A stretch of 19,263 nucleotides of DNA, taken from an uncultured Dialister sp. Lineage in GTDB: Bacteria; Bacillota; Negativicutes; Veillonellales; Dialisteraceae. The DNA is taken from the NCBI GenBank assembly GCA_900314595.1, contig OMVW01000045.1:1-19263 (forward strand), written 5' to 3'. Both the position numbers and the translations under genes were made by a program. The notes below the pieces were generated by a model. That model saw only the letters and a list, made by a program, of their open reading frames with translations, did not search any database and was not told where the DNA came from. Each line of letters starts with the position of its first letter. Positions within the stretch are counted from its first letter, which is position 1. Of the stretch, positions 1 through 7,931 are shown in pieces.

Positions 1-26
1 GGGAGTGTACAATAGACTGTGTAAAG
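1..26 (+). repeat. Left terminal inverted repeat of the IS256-family element
   Basis: It starts GGGAGTGT and carries TGTGTAAA at bases 18-25. It matches the complement of 1531-1556 at most positions, with a divergent stretch at bases 9-17. Confidence 0.8.
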
Positions 27-233
27 TTGAATTGTAACTCAAACGAGAAACAGCAGAAAGGTTTCTGAAATTAACAAAATCATCTCTCAATAAGGCTTTT
101 TGCAAACGGTGATAGGATACCGCTGTAAGTCAATAAGCACTTTAACGGATGCTCTTGCTAATCGGGTTCCTCCTCCAGCAGCTTCCTTTTGAGGTCAAGC
201 ATATAATTGAATCTGAAAAGGAAGGGACCTATT

Positions 234-1526
234 ATGCCAAAGACCAAGATAAACTCCGGATGCAATCTTCCCGATGCCGACCGGATCGGACAGGAAGTAC
301 TTAAGGAATTTCAGGCAAAGAATGTACACGTTGATGTGCAGAACATTCAGGAATTCCTTAGAGAAGCCATGAAATCCGTTGTAGAAAAGCAGCTGTCTGC
401 CGAACTGGACAACCATCTGGGATACGATCGTTATGATCAGGAAGCCAAGCATAAGGCAATGACAACGGATTCCCGGAACGGTTACAGCAAAAAGATGGTA
501 AAGACCGACTATGGCCCAATGGAATTAAAGACACCGCGCGACCGAGACGGCTCCTTCGAGCCTTACCTGGTAAAGAAGAATCAGGTAGATATCAGCAGTC
601 TGGCCCCCTATGTCATTAAGCTGTACGCCAGGGGCATGACCACGAGAGACATATCTGCACAGATTGAGGAAGTTTACGGGTTTGGTCTGTCTGCTGCGGA
701 GGTTTCCAGGCTAACCGATGCGGTACTTCCGGAGATTACGGCATGGCGCAGCCGGCCGCTCTGTGAGAAATACATGTATATTTTCCTCGATGCTGTCTAT
801 TTCAGAATCAGGAAAGACGGTGTATACCAGAAGGTAGCGACCTATGTCGCAATAGGCGTAAACATGCGTGGAGAACGGGACGTCATCGGAATGTGGATAG
901 GCGCATCTGAAAGCGCCAGCTACTGGGCCCGTATGCTTGATGACCTTAAGAGCCGCGGAGTTAAAAAAGTCCTTCTTTTCTGTGTAGATGGCTTAAATGG
1001 CATGGTCGAAGCCATCCATGCCATGTTCCCTGAATCAATAGTCCAGCGCTGTATTGTACATCAGATTCGGAACTGTCTGAAGCTTGTTCCCTACAAATAC
1101 AGGAGAGCTGTAGTGGGAGATATGAAGCAGATATATAAAGCTCCTACTATTGAGGCAGCAGAGGCAAAATTGAATGAATTTGATGCAAAATGGGGTACAC
1201 AATATCCTGGAATAGTCAAGACCTGGCAGGATAACTGGGAAGAGCTGACATCCTTCTACCAAATGCCCAGTTCATTGAGAAGGCTGGTTTATACGACAAA
1301 TGCGATAGAGAACTTCAACAGGGGACTTAGAAAGTATACTAAAGCGAGAACACAATTCCCTACTGAAGAATCCCTATGGAAATCCATTTATCTGGCAATG
1401 CGGCTGGTGACCGATAAATGGAACAAAAACGTATACCAGTGGAACCAGATCATGGCGGAAGTTAATCTCCTTCTCCCTGGCTTTGTCGATGAACAGGATA
1501 TTGAAGAGCTTTCATTAAGTAGATAA
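234..1526 (+). CDS. IS256-family (Mutator-type) DDE transposase
   Basis: This is a 430-residue transposase that cuts and joins the ends of its own element, by the copy-out circle route known for IS256. The family's catalytic triad is visible: Asp186 in FLDAVYF, Asp252 in FCVDGLNG, and Glu359 in TTNAIENFNRGLR. The Cys-x2-His region before the last acidic residue is at 273-276 (CIVH). Residues about 40-120 carry the typical N-terminal region with the RNGY motif. An upstream TTG at 207 is in frame, but ATG 234 is preferred because AAGGAAGGG sits 6-8 bases ahead of it. Length matches the family (about 390-430 residues). No frameshift or stop interrupts it, so it is probably active or recently active. 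Confidence 0.93.
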   Translation: MPKTKINSGCNLPDADRIGQEVLKEFQAKNVHVDVQNIQEFLREAMKSVVEKQLSAELDNHLGYDRYDQEAKHKAMTTDSRNGYSKKMVKTDYGPMELKTPRDRDGSFEPYLVKKNQVDISSLAPYVIKLYARGMTTRDISAQIEEVYGFGLSAAEVSRLTDAVLPEITAWRSRPLCEKYMYIFLDAVYFRIRKDGVYQKVATYVAIGVNMRGERDVIGMWIGASESASYWARMLDDLKSRGVKKVLLFCVDGLNGMVEAIHAMFPESIVQRCIVHQIRNCLKLVPYKYRRAVVGDMKQIYKAPTIEAAEAKLNEFDAKWGTQYPGIVKTWQDNWEELTSFYQMPSSLRRLVYTTNAIENFNRGLRKYTKARTQFPTEESLWKSIYLAMRLVTDKWNKNVYQWNQIMAEVNLLLPGFVDEQDIEELSLSR

Positions 1527-1530
1527 AATA

Positions 1531-1556
1531 ATTTACACAAAATGCTTGACAGTCCC
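1531..1556 (-). repeat. Right terminal inverted repeat of the IS256-family element
   Basis: Read on the minus strand it starts GGGACTGT and carries TGTGTAAA, the partner of the left end. The outer boundary could be 1557, because a fourth C follows. The adjoining flank is CGGGAATACAGGCCCGGG. Confidence 0.78.
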
Positions 1557-1637
1557 CGGGAATACAGGCCCGGGTCGCTCATGTAGAGCCACCGCCTGTC
1601 TAAAACTCTTTACAGCACAAGCGGGAGCCAAGGGCCC

Positions 1638-1652
1638 GTGCCCGAAGGGCAC
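1638..1652. other. Small perfect hairpin GTGCCC-GAA-GGGCAC
   Basis: A 6-bp stem with a 3-base loop lies between the insertion sequence and the gltB terminator. The hairpin at 6555-6569 (GCGCCC-TTC-GGGCGC) has the same design. No U-tract follows, so it is not a good terminator. The rest of 1557-1686 shows no gene. Confidence 0.4.
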
Positions 1653-1686
1653 TAAATAAGATTGCTTTGCGCAGCTCCATATCCTC

Positions 1687-1735
1687 CCCGCATCCCGCAC
1701 CCCGCACCCCGCGCCCCGCGCCCCGATTCCCCCAA
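1687..1735. repeat. Seven tandem degenerate heptamers (CCCGCAC type)
   Basis: There are seven consecutive 7-bp units: CCCGCAT, CCCGCAC twice, CCCGCGC twice, CCCGATT, CCCCCAA. The register is exact throughout. The tract lies just beyond the gltB terminator and is not part of any convincing gene. Confidence 0.85.
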
Positions 1736-1770
1736 AATAAAAGAGCCGGCTGCCCGCACAGTCGGCTCTT
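1734..1770 (-). terminator. Intrinsic terminator of gltB
   Basis: A 12-bp stem (1741-1752 with 1759-1770, one G-U pair) closes a 6-base loop. On the minus strand it is followed by TTATTTT. It lies about 42 bases beyond the gltB stop codon and ends that transcript. The plus-strand side has only ATTTCT, so termination in that direction would be weaker. Confidence 0.85.
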
Positions 1771-1771
1771 A

Positions 1772-1811
1772 TTTCTAAAGACTAACAACTAACCACTAAC
1801 TTACTAACGAC
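1772..1811. repeat. Heptamer array between gltB stop and terminator
   Basis: On the plus strand the units are TTTCTAA, AGACTAA, CAACTAA, CCACTAA, CTTACTAA (8 bases), then a partial unit. On the gltB strand this reads TTAGTGG, TTAGTTG, TTAGTCT and so on. It starts right after the gltB stop codon and runs up to the terminator stem. It belongs to the NNNTTAG family seen elsewhere in the window. Confidence 0.8.
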
Positions 1812-4800
1812 TCAGCTCTTGAAAGCCAGCATCTCCGCTTCCTGCTGTGTCTTTCCTTCTGCCAGGTATTTCGCGATCTTTTCCTGCATAGCCTGGTAGT
1901 CATTGGGGATGATCTTGGTGATCCTTGCGCGGTAGAGGTGCCACTGGGCGAGGATTTCCATGGCTTTTTCGCTTCGGGTGGTGATGTAGTGTTCTTCGAT
2001 GAGTTTCCTTACTTCTTCGGCTTCTGGTCCGTCTTCCAATGGTTCGGTATGGACCATTCCTTTGTTAACCAGCCGGATGTCGAGGTCCACTACATAGGCA
2101 ATGCCTCCGGACATACCGGCTGCGAGGTTCATACCCGTTGCGCCGAGGATGACCACTTTACCGCCGGTCATGTATTCGAGTCCGTGGTTGCCCACGCCTT
2201 CTACGACGACTGTTGCCCCGCTGTTTCGAACGCAGAATCGTTCACCGGCCCTGCCGGAGACGAAGGCCCGGCCGCTTGTCGCGCCAAAGAAGGCTACATT
2301 TCCGATGATGATATTTTCAGAGGCTTTGAAGGTGGCTTCTCTTGGCGGGAAGATGATCATTTTTCCGCCGGAAAGTCCTTTGCCTGCGTAATCGTTTGCG
2401 TCCCCTTCCAGGGTCAGGGTCAGTCCTTTGGGGATGAATGCGCCGAAGCTCTGGCCTGCGGAGCCTACGAAGTCGAGGCGGATGGTATCTTCCGGAAGTC
2501 CTTCTTCTCCGTAGCGCCTGGAAATTTCACTGCCCAGGAGTGTACCGGTCACGCGGTTTGTATTTTTGATATACAGTTTCGCGCGGAGCGGCTTCTTTTC
2601 TTCAAGAGCCGGGCGGCACATGCGGACGAGTTTGGACATATCCATGGTCTTTTCCAGTTCATGGTCCTGGGACTTCAAGAAATGATGGCCCACGGATGCA
2701 TCGGTGTAGGGACGGAAAAGAATAGCATCGAGGCTCACGGTATCTGCCTTGCGGTTGCCCGTCAAGCCTTTCTGTTTCAGCCGGTCGCTTCTTCCCACCA
2801 TATCTTCCAGTTTGTGGAAGCCCAGGCGGGCCATGATTTCCCGAAGGTCCTGTGCCACAAAGCGCATGTAGTTCACCACGTATTCCGGTTTGCCGGTGAA
2901 CCGTTTCCTGAGTTTTTCATCCTGGGTGCAGATGCCGAAGGGGCAGGTATTTTTATTGCATACGCGGAACATCTGGCAGCCGATGGCAATGAGGGGTCCT
3001 GTGCAGAAGGAGAACTGTTCAGCCCCCAGGAGGGCAGCGATGGCTACGTCCCGGCCGGTCAGAAGTTTACCGTCTGTTTCCAGTTTCACCCGGTCTCTCA
3101 GTTTATTGAGAAGGAGTACCTGCTGCACTTCGGACAGGCCGATTTCCCAGGGAATGCCTGCGTGCCGTTCGGAAGTACGAGGCGCTGCGCCGGTCCCTCC
3201 GTCATAGCCGGAAATCGTAATGCTGTCTGCCTTTGTCTTTACCACGCCTGCTGCAATGGTACCTACGCCTTTGCCTGCAGTGAGTTTCACATTGATTTCC
3301 GCCCTGGGGTTTGCATTCTTCAGGTCAAAGACAAGTTCTGACAGGTCTTCGATGGAGTAAATATCGTGATGCGGGGGTGGGGAAATGAGGGATACGCCAG
3401 GTGTGGAGTGACGGGTGTGGGCAATCGCCGGGTCTACTTTGGCTCCCGGGAGGTGTCCCCCTTCGCCCGGTTTTGCGCCCTGGGCACATTTGATCTGGAG
3501 TTCCGACGCATGGACCAGGTAATTTCCTGTGACTCCGAAACGGGCAGTGGAAACCTGCTTGATTTCATCGTTCACAGAAGTTCCATCGGCACGGATCTGG
3601 AAACGCTCTGCATCTTCGCCGCCTTCGCCTGTATTGCTCCGGGTGCCCAGGCTGTTCATAGCTTCTGCAATGCATTCATGGGCTTCCTTCGAAAGGGCGC
3701 CATAGCTCATGGCCCCTGTGCGGAAGTAATGGATGATATCCGGTACGCTTTCCACTTCTTCAATCGGAATGGAGCAGCCTTCGGGGTAAATAAATTCGAG
3801 AAGGTCCCGGAGACGCACGAGAGGTTCATTGACTTTCTTTGCATATTCTTTGTACAGCGCATAGGAGCCGGTCCGGCAGGCCTGCTGGAGGAGGCGGATA
3901 GCCTCTGCCGTGAGGATATGGGGTTCGTCGCCGTTTCTTCTGTACTTGAAGACGTCCCCGGAGGAGAGGCCTTTTTTATTTCCATAAGCCGCTTCGTGGC
4001 GGAGAACATTGTCTTTTTCGATTTCTCCAATGCCTATGCCCCCTACGGGAGAGGTGGTGTGGCCGAAATATTCGTCTGCCACTTCCCGTCCGATGCCGAC
4101 TGCCTCAAAAATCTGGGCCCCGTGATAGGATTTGACGGTGGAAATACCCATCTTCGACATGACGGAAAGGATGCCGTTTACCGAAGCTTTCATGTAATTA
4201 TCTACCGCTTCTTCCGGAGTCTTGCCGGAGAGACGGCCTTTCTTTGCCAGGTCTGCCACGGTGGAAAGGGCGAGGTACGGGTTCACGGCCGTTACCCCGT
4301 AGCCGATGAGTGTGCAGAAATGGTGCACTTCCCTGGGTTCGCCGGATTCCAGGATGATTCCTACGTCCGGGCGTACTTTTTCGCGGATCAGGAAATTGTG
4401 AAGGCCTGCAGAGGCGAGGAGTGCCGGAATGGCCAATTTTTCTCTGCCCACTCCCTTGTCGGAAAGGATGAGGATATTATGTCCTTCCTTCACTGCCTTC
4501 AGGGCTTCGGCGCAGAGGTTGTCCAGGGCTTTTTTCATTTCCCCCTTGCCTTCTGTATAAAGCATGGAAAGCACATATGGGCGCAGGCGGTCGTCTTTGA
4601 GATTTTTCACCGCATCCATTTCTTCATTGGTAATGAGCGGGCGGTCGATGGCCAGGGAGGCCGTGCCTTTTTCGTCGGGATCCATGATGTTGGCCATATT
4701 TCCCACATAAACGGTGGAGGAAGTGACCACTTTTTCACGAATCGCATCAATCGGAGGATTGGTGACCTGGGCGAAATTCTGCTGGAAATAATCGTAGAGG

Positions 4801-6344
4801 AGACGGGGCTTGTCGGAAAGGACGGCCAGCGGTGAATCCATGCCCATGGCGCCTACGGGGTCTTTCGCCTGGTCCGCCATAGGGATGATGATATCCCGCA
4901 GATCTTCCTGGGTGTAGCCGAAATTCTTCTGCTGCTCCAGAAGGTCTTCCGGTATTTCTATTTCCTTTTTCTCCGTAATATCCTTCAGGTCCAGAATGTG
5001 CTCTTTGCACCATTCTCCGTAAGGATGGGAGGAAGCCATTTTATGTTTGATTTCCGCATCGCTCACGATCCGCTGCTGGGAGGTATCCACGAGGAAAATC
5101 TTTCCCGGTTCCAGACGGCCCTTGTAAAGTACGTCTCTCTGGTTGACGGAGACTGCCCCGACTTCGGAGGAAAGGATGACCCGGTCATCCTTCATTACAT
5201 AGTAGCGGGCAGGGCGCAGGCCGTTTCTGTCGAGCATACCTCCGATTGTCACTCCATCGCAGAAGCAGATGGCCGCCGGACCGTCCCAGGGTTCCATCAT
5301 GAAATTGTGGTACCGGTAGAAATCTCTTTTTTCCTGGCTCATGGCCGGATCCCTTTCCCAGGGTTCCGGAATCATGATCATCATGGCGTGAGCCAGGGAA
5401 TGGCCGGACATGTGGAGGTACTCGAGGCAGTTATCAAACATGGCAGAGTCCGAGCCGGTCGCATCAACGATAGGAAATGCCTTTACCAGTTCCGGATGGT
5501 CCGAGGGACGGGACTTGCTTTCCCTGGCATTCAGCCAGTTGATATTTCCCTGAATCGTATTGATTTCCCCGTTGTGACAGATGTAATGGTTCGGATGAGC
5601 ACGGGCCCAGCTGGGGAAAGTATTCGTGGAGAAACGGGAATGAACCATAGCCATGGACGTCTTGTAGTCCAGGTCCGACAGGTCCAGGTAGAAATGGCGG
5701 AGCTGCAGGGATGTGAGCATGCCTTTGTAAACAATAGTGCGGGAAGAAAGGGAGGCGATATAGAAATCGGTGCCCATGCCTTCGGAAAGAGGAATGATCT
5801 TCTTTTCCGCCAGCCGGCGGATGATGTAGAGCTTGCGCTCGAAATCCATAGGTTCTTTGATATCCGGGCCCTTTGCAATGAAGACCTGCAGGAAATGGGG
5901 TCGCACGGAACGGGCCACTTCGCCGATGATGGATTCATCGATAGGCACTTCGCGCCAGCCCAGGACGGTCTGGCCCTCTTCTTTGACGATTTCTTCAAAG
6001 AGCCGCATCTGTTCCTTGCGGAAATCATCATAGCGGTGGGCGAAAATCATACCTACGCCGTATTCGCCTGCCGGCGGCAGGTTAAAGCCAAGGACGCCGC
6101 ATTCCCGGCGGAAAAATTCATCCGGAATCTGGGTGAGGATACCTGCACCGTCGCCGCTTTTGTGATCGGCCGCTTCACCGCCCCGGTGCTTCAACTTTTC
6201 AAGGATTTTCAATGCATCATAAACGATGTCATAAGATTTGCGGCCCTTGATATTGGCTACAAAACCAATGCCGCATGCGTCGTGTTCATTTCTCGGATCA
6301 TACAGCCCCTGGGGCTGCGGATAATCCCTCCATTTTTGTTCCAT
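1812..6344 (-). CDS. gltB: Glutamate synthase (GOGAT) large subunit
   Basis: This 1510-residue enzyme makes two glutamates from glutamine and 2-oxoglutarate, with ammonia channelled between its sites in the cytoplasm. Domain order is the classic one. A class II glutamine amidotransferase begins at Cys24 (HDACGIGF), so a 23-residue propeptide would be removed. A central linking domain (about 470-750) follows. The FMN and 2-oxoglutarate barrel comes next (about 815-1210, with GYDGGTGAAP). Cys1123, Cys1129 and Cys1134 (CxxxxxCxxxxC) are the usual [3Fe-4S] ligands. A C-terminal GXGXG beta-helix ends the protein. GGGGGAGGA stands 7-8 bases before the ATG. No gltD lies beside it and it appears to be transcribed alone, so the electron donor (a remote GltD or ferredoxin) is undetermined. 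Confidence 0.97.
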   Translation of the reverse strand: MEQKWRDYPQPQGLYDPRNEHDACGIGFVANIKGRKSYDIVYDALKILEKLKHRGGEAADHKSGDGAGILTQIPDEFFRRECGVLGFNLPPAGEYGVGMIFAHRYDDFRKEQMRLFEEIVKEEGQTVLGWREVPIDESIIGEVARSVRPHFLQVFIAKGPDIKEPMDFERKLYIIRRLAEKKIIPLSEGMGTDFYIASLSSRTIVYKGMLTSLQLRHFYLDLSDLDYKTSMAMVHSRFSTNTFPSWARAHPNHYICHNGEINTIQGNINWLNARESKSRPSDHPELVKAFPIVDATGSDSAMFDNCLEYLHMSGHSLAHAMMIMIPEPWERDPAMSQEKRDFYRYHNFMMEPWDGPAAICFCDGVTIGGMLDRNGLRPARYYVMKDDRVILSSEVGAVSVNQRDVLYKGRLEPGKIFLVDTSQQRIVSDAEIKHKMASSHPYGEWCKEHILDLKDITEKKEIEIPEDLLEQQKNFGYTQEDLRDIIIPMADQAKDPVGAMGMDSPLAVLSDKPRLLYDYFQQNFAQVTNPPIDAIREKVVTSSTVYVGNMANIMDPDEKGTASLAIDRPLITNEEMDAVKNLKDDRLRPYVLSMLYTEGKGEMKKALDNLCAEALKAVKEGHNILILSDKGVGREKLAIPALLASAGLHNFLIREKVRPDVGIILESGEPREVHHFCTLIGYGVTAVNPYLALSTVADLAKKGRLSGKTPEEAVDNYMKASVNGILSVMSKMGISTVKSYHGAQIFEAVGIGREVADEYFGHTTSPVGGIGIGEIEKDNVLRHEAAYGNKKGLSSGDVFKYRRNGDEPHILTAEAIRLLQQACRTGSYALYKEYAKKVNEPLVRLRDLLEFIYPEGCSIPIEEVESVPDIIHYFRTGAMSYGALSKEAHECIAEAMNSLGTRSNTGEGGEDAERFQIRADGTSVNDEIKQVSTARFGVTGNYLVHASELQIKCAQGAKPGEGGHLPGAKVDPAIAHTRHSTPGVSLISPPPHHDIYSIEDLSELVFDLKNANPRAEINVKLTAGKGVGTIAAGVVKTKADSITISGYDGGTGAAPRTSERHAGIPWEIGLSEVQQVLLLNKLRDRVKLETDGKLLTGRDVAIAALLGAEQFSFCTGPLIAIGCQMFRVCNKNTCPFGICTQDEKLRKRFTGKPEYVVNYMRFVAQDLREIMARLGFHKLEDMVGRSDRLKQKGLTGNRKADTVSLDAILFRPYTDASVGHHFLKSQDHELEKTMDMSKLVRMCRPALEEKKPLRAKLYIKNTNRVTGTLLGSEISRRYGEEGLPEDTIRLDFVGSAGQSFGAFIPKGLTLTLEGDANDYAGKGLSGGKMIIFPPREATFKASENIIIGNVAFFGATSGRAFVSGRAGERFCVRNSGATVVVEGVGNHGLEYMTGGKVVILGATGMNLAAGMSGGIAYVVDLDIRLVNKGMVHTEPLEDGPEAEEVRKLIEEHYITTRSEKAMEILAQWHLYRARITKIIPNDYQAMQEKIAKYLAEGKTQQEAEMLAFKS

Positions 6345-6360
6345 ACTTCATTCCTCCCCC

Positions 6361-6407
6361 ATAAACAAAACGCCGGGCACCACAGCAAAGGCTGGACGTC
6401 CGGCGTT
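6361..6407 (-). promoter_or_regulatory. Terminator-like hairpin in the gltB leader
   Basis: In the gltB leader RNA, CCGGCGTT-type arms (6369-6376 with 6400-6407, 8 perfect bp) enclose an inner CAGC/GCTG stem. On the minus strand TTTTGTTTAT follows immediately. It sits between the promoter and the ribosome binding site, about 25 bases before the start codon. It could attenuate transcription or protect the 5' end. The upstream run AACAAAA can pair with the U-rich tail and extend the stem. No known riboswitch fold is recognisable. Confidence 0.55.
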
Positions 6408-6430
6408 GGATACTTTTTGTTGTATCTTAG

Positions 6431-6460
6431 ATTATAGCACGGGTTTTTATATATTGACAA
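6431..6460 (-). promoter_or_regulatory. Sigma-A type promoter of gltB
   Basis: On the minus strand, TTGTCA (6455-6460), an 18-base spacer and TATAAT (6431-6436) form a near-consensus promoter. A TGC extension precedes the -10 box. The predicted start is near 6424, giving a leader of about 80 nucleotides. Confidence 0.85.
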
Positions 6461-6510
6461 TAGGTATTTAGGATAAAGATCCGGAAAAATGGAAATAAAT
6501 TCCATTTGGA

Positions 6511-6545
6511 ACTAATCGGATTGCGGATTTCGGATTGGGGATTGC
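6511..6545. repeat. Five tandem heptamers (GGATTGC type)
   Basis: The units are ACTAATC, GGATTGC, GGATTTC, GGATTGG, GGATTGC in exact 7-base register. The tract is intergenic, upstream of the gltB promoter. The region 6461-6993 has no credible gene: short open frames there lack ribosome binding sites and run through repeats. Confidence 0.75.
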
Positions 6546-6552
6546 GGGAAGG

Positions 6553-6578
6553 TGGCGCCCTTCGGGCGCAGTTTTATA
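6553..6578 (+). terminator. Hairpin with short T-tract, orphan terminator-like site
   Basis: GCGCCC (6555-6560), loop TTC and GGGCGC (6564-6569) are followed by AGTTTTATAT. No plus-strand gene lies upstream, so its role is unclear. It may belong to a compound repeat with the adjacent heptamer array. Confidence 0.35.
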
Positions 6579-6720
6579 TCTTGCCTTCGGCGTGCATTTT
6601 GGGCTTGCAGCATTCCCTTCAAAAGGGTATTTTCCCTCACCGGCTCCAGGCAGCAGCTGCCAACCTATGAATTTCATCAATCCGTTCCACCGGCGTGGGT
6701 ACCGAAAATACTTAAAGAGT

Positions 6721-6882
6721 TTTCCGCATTTTCTATTCTCCCAAAACACCCGGTTTCCGCAAAATTTAAAATGGCAATTGACCTTGTTTCCGCAAAATGT
6801 TCTGATTTACAGCCTCTTTCCACAGAATGCCACATTTTAAAATAGCCGTCTCCCGCAAAATTCCATGATTTGTATTTTCCAA
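6721..6882. repeat. Five degenerate 33-bp repeats with TTTCCGCAAAAT heads
   Basis: Units start at 6721, 6754, 6787, 6817 and 6850, giving steps of 33, 33, 30 and 33 bases. Heads are TTTCCGCATTTT, TTTCCGCAAAAT (twice), TTTCCACAGAAT and CTCCCGCAAAAT. The remaining 20 or so bases vary freely. On the plus strand one frame reads a FPQN motif every 11 residues, but no start or ribosome binding site supports translation. The conserved part is too short for a CRISPR repeat. Confidence 0.7.
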
Positions 6883-6993
6883 CATATCCGGATGACTTTC
6901 ATAATCAAAATGGCGGGCTTCACAAATTTGATGCCCGCCACCTCCCCTAATCCCTCCCCTAATACCCAATTCCTTTTAGCCGCAATTTCCTTC

Positions 6994-7022
6994 TTGCCCT
7001 GATGACATAAATCCTTTATGAT
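6994..7022 (+). promoter_or_regulatory. Promoter of the EamA transporter gene
   Basis: TTGCCC (6994-6999), a 17-base spacer and TATGAT (7017-7022) lie about 20-27 bases upstream of the start codon, just before the ribosome binding site AAAGGGG. Confidence 0.7.
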
Positions 7023-7048
7023 AGAAAACACACAAAGGGGATGATTGT

Positions 7049-7930
7049 ATGACAAGTGAACGGAGGACGGGCATTCTTTCCGCATCCATCGGGGCGGCTC
7101 TCTGGGGATCCAGCGGCATTGCGGGGCAAATCCTGCTCCAGGGAAAGGGAATCCCTCCGGAGTGGCTCACATTTTTCCGTCTCCTCGTTTCGGGACTGAT
7201 CCTGGTGCTGACAGCGTATTTCCTGAAAAAGGATATCTTCTCCATCTGGAAAAATGGAAAAGACCGGCTTTCCCTCCTCATTTTCGGCGCCCTGGGCATG
7301 CTGGGGACCCAGTACTGTTATTTTGCGGCCATCCGGTACAGCAATGCGCCGACGGCCACGATTCTTCAGTACCTCATGCCGATCCTCATCATTTTCTGGA
7401 CCTGTTTCCGGGAAAAACGCCGTCCTTCGTCTGTGGAAACAGGCTGCACCATTTTTGCCATCGCCGGGACTGCCTTAATCGCCACGGCCGGTGATTTTTC
7501 GTCCCTTTCCATTTCTCCCCTCGCCCTCTTCTGGGGTCTCCTTTCCGCTCTTTCCTGTGCCATTTATTCCGTTGTGCCGGTGACAATTATCAAAAAATAT
7601 GGTTCCCCTTCCGTCGTGGGCTGGGGCATGCTCATCGCTTCGGTCGTTATGGGCCTCATTTCCCTCTTCACTCCCTTTACGGGAACCCTGGACGGGGAAA
7701 CTTTAGGCGCCTTCGGTTATGTAGTCTTCTTCGGCACGGTCCTCGCCTTTGGACTATACCTCAACAGCGTGGCCTATATCAAACCGGCCGAAGCATCCAT
7801 CATCGCTGCCTTCGAACCCCTATCGTCCATCGTCTTTGCTTTCCTCCTCTTCCATACCCTCTTCGGATTCTGGGAAATACTGGGAATCGCGTTTATTATC
7901 ATTGCTGTAGCACTGGTGGCAAGGAAATAA
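7049..7930 (+). CDS. EamA-domain (DMT superfamily) membrane transporter
   Basis: A 293-residue protein with about ten hydrophobic segments arranged as two five-helix EamA repeats (about 8-140 and 155-290). It belongs to the drug/metabolite transporter superfamily in the inner membrane. Typical features are the N-terminal GAALWGSSGI segment, the repeat-end motif of the first half (APTATILQYLMPILI), and its counterpart in the second half (KPAEASIIAAFEPLSSIV). The substrate cannot be told from sequence; relatives export amino acids, metabolites or drugs. ATG 7049 is chosen because AAAGGGG ends 8 bases before it and the protein starts just ahead of helix 1. It is a single-gene unit, and its stop codon is 2 bases from the 62-bp repeat array. 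No ordinary terminator separates them. Confidence 0.9.
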   Translation: MTSERRTGILSASIGAALWGSSGIAGQILLQGKGIPPEWLTFFRLLVSGLILVLTAYFLKKDIFSIWKNGKDRLSLLIFGALGMLGTQYCYFAAIRYSNAPTATILQYLMPILIIFWTCFREKRRPSSVETGCTIFAIAGTALIATAGDFSSLSISPLALFWGLLSALSCAIYSVVPVTIIKKYGSPSVVGWGMLIASVVMGLISLFTPFTGTLDGETLGAFGYVVFFGTVLAFGLYLNSVAYIKPAEASIIAAFEPLSSIVFAFLLFHTLFGFWEILGIAFIIIAVALVARK

Positions 7931-7931
7931 A

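Larger units (their letters stand above)
1..1556 (+). mobile_element. IS256-family insertion sequence, apparently complete
   Basis: A 1556-bp element holds one Mutator-type transposase gene between imperfect terminal inverted repeats. The left end reads GGGAGTGTACAATAGACTGT and continues GTAAA. The reverse complement of the right end reads GGGACTGTCAAGCATTTTGT and also continues GTAAA. Both ends share GGGA.TGT and TGTGTAAA at the same offset. The window begins exactly at the left end, so the target duplication of 8-9 bp expected for this family cannot be checked. Size, end sequence and gene content all fit IS256. The element lies downstream of the convergent glutamate synthase gene and does not break it. 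Confidence 0.88.

Noticed and set aside
6345..6424. T-box or glutamine riboswitch ahead of gltB
   Set aside because: The leader is only about 80 bases and lacks the T-box sequence and the known glutamine-sensing core.
1938..6437. Long plus-strand open frames of 467, 489 and 479 codons opposite gltB
   Set aside because: They are antisense shadows of a highly conserved GC-biased gene. Their products resemble no family and they lack ribosome binding sites.
6721..6882. CRISPR array or coding repeat (FPQN every 11 residues)
   Set aside because: The fixed part is only 12 bp, the spacing includes a 30-bp step, and no start codon with a ribosome binding site leads into the frame.
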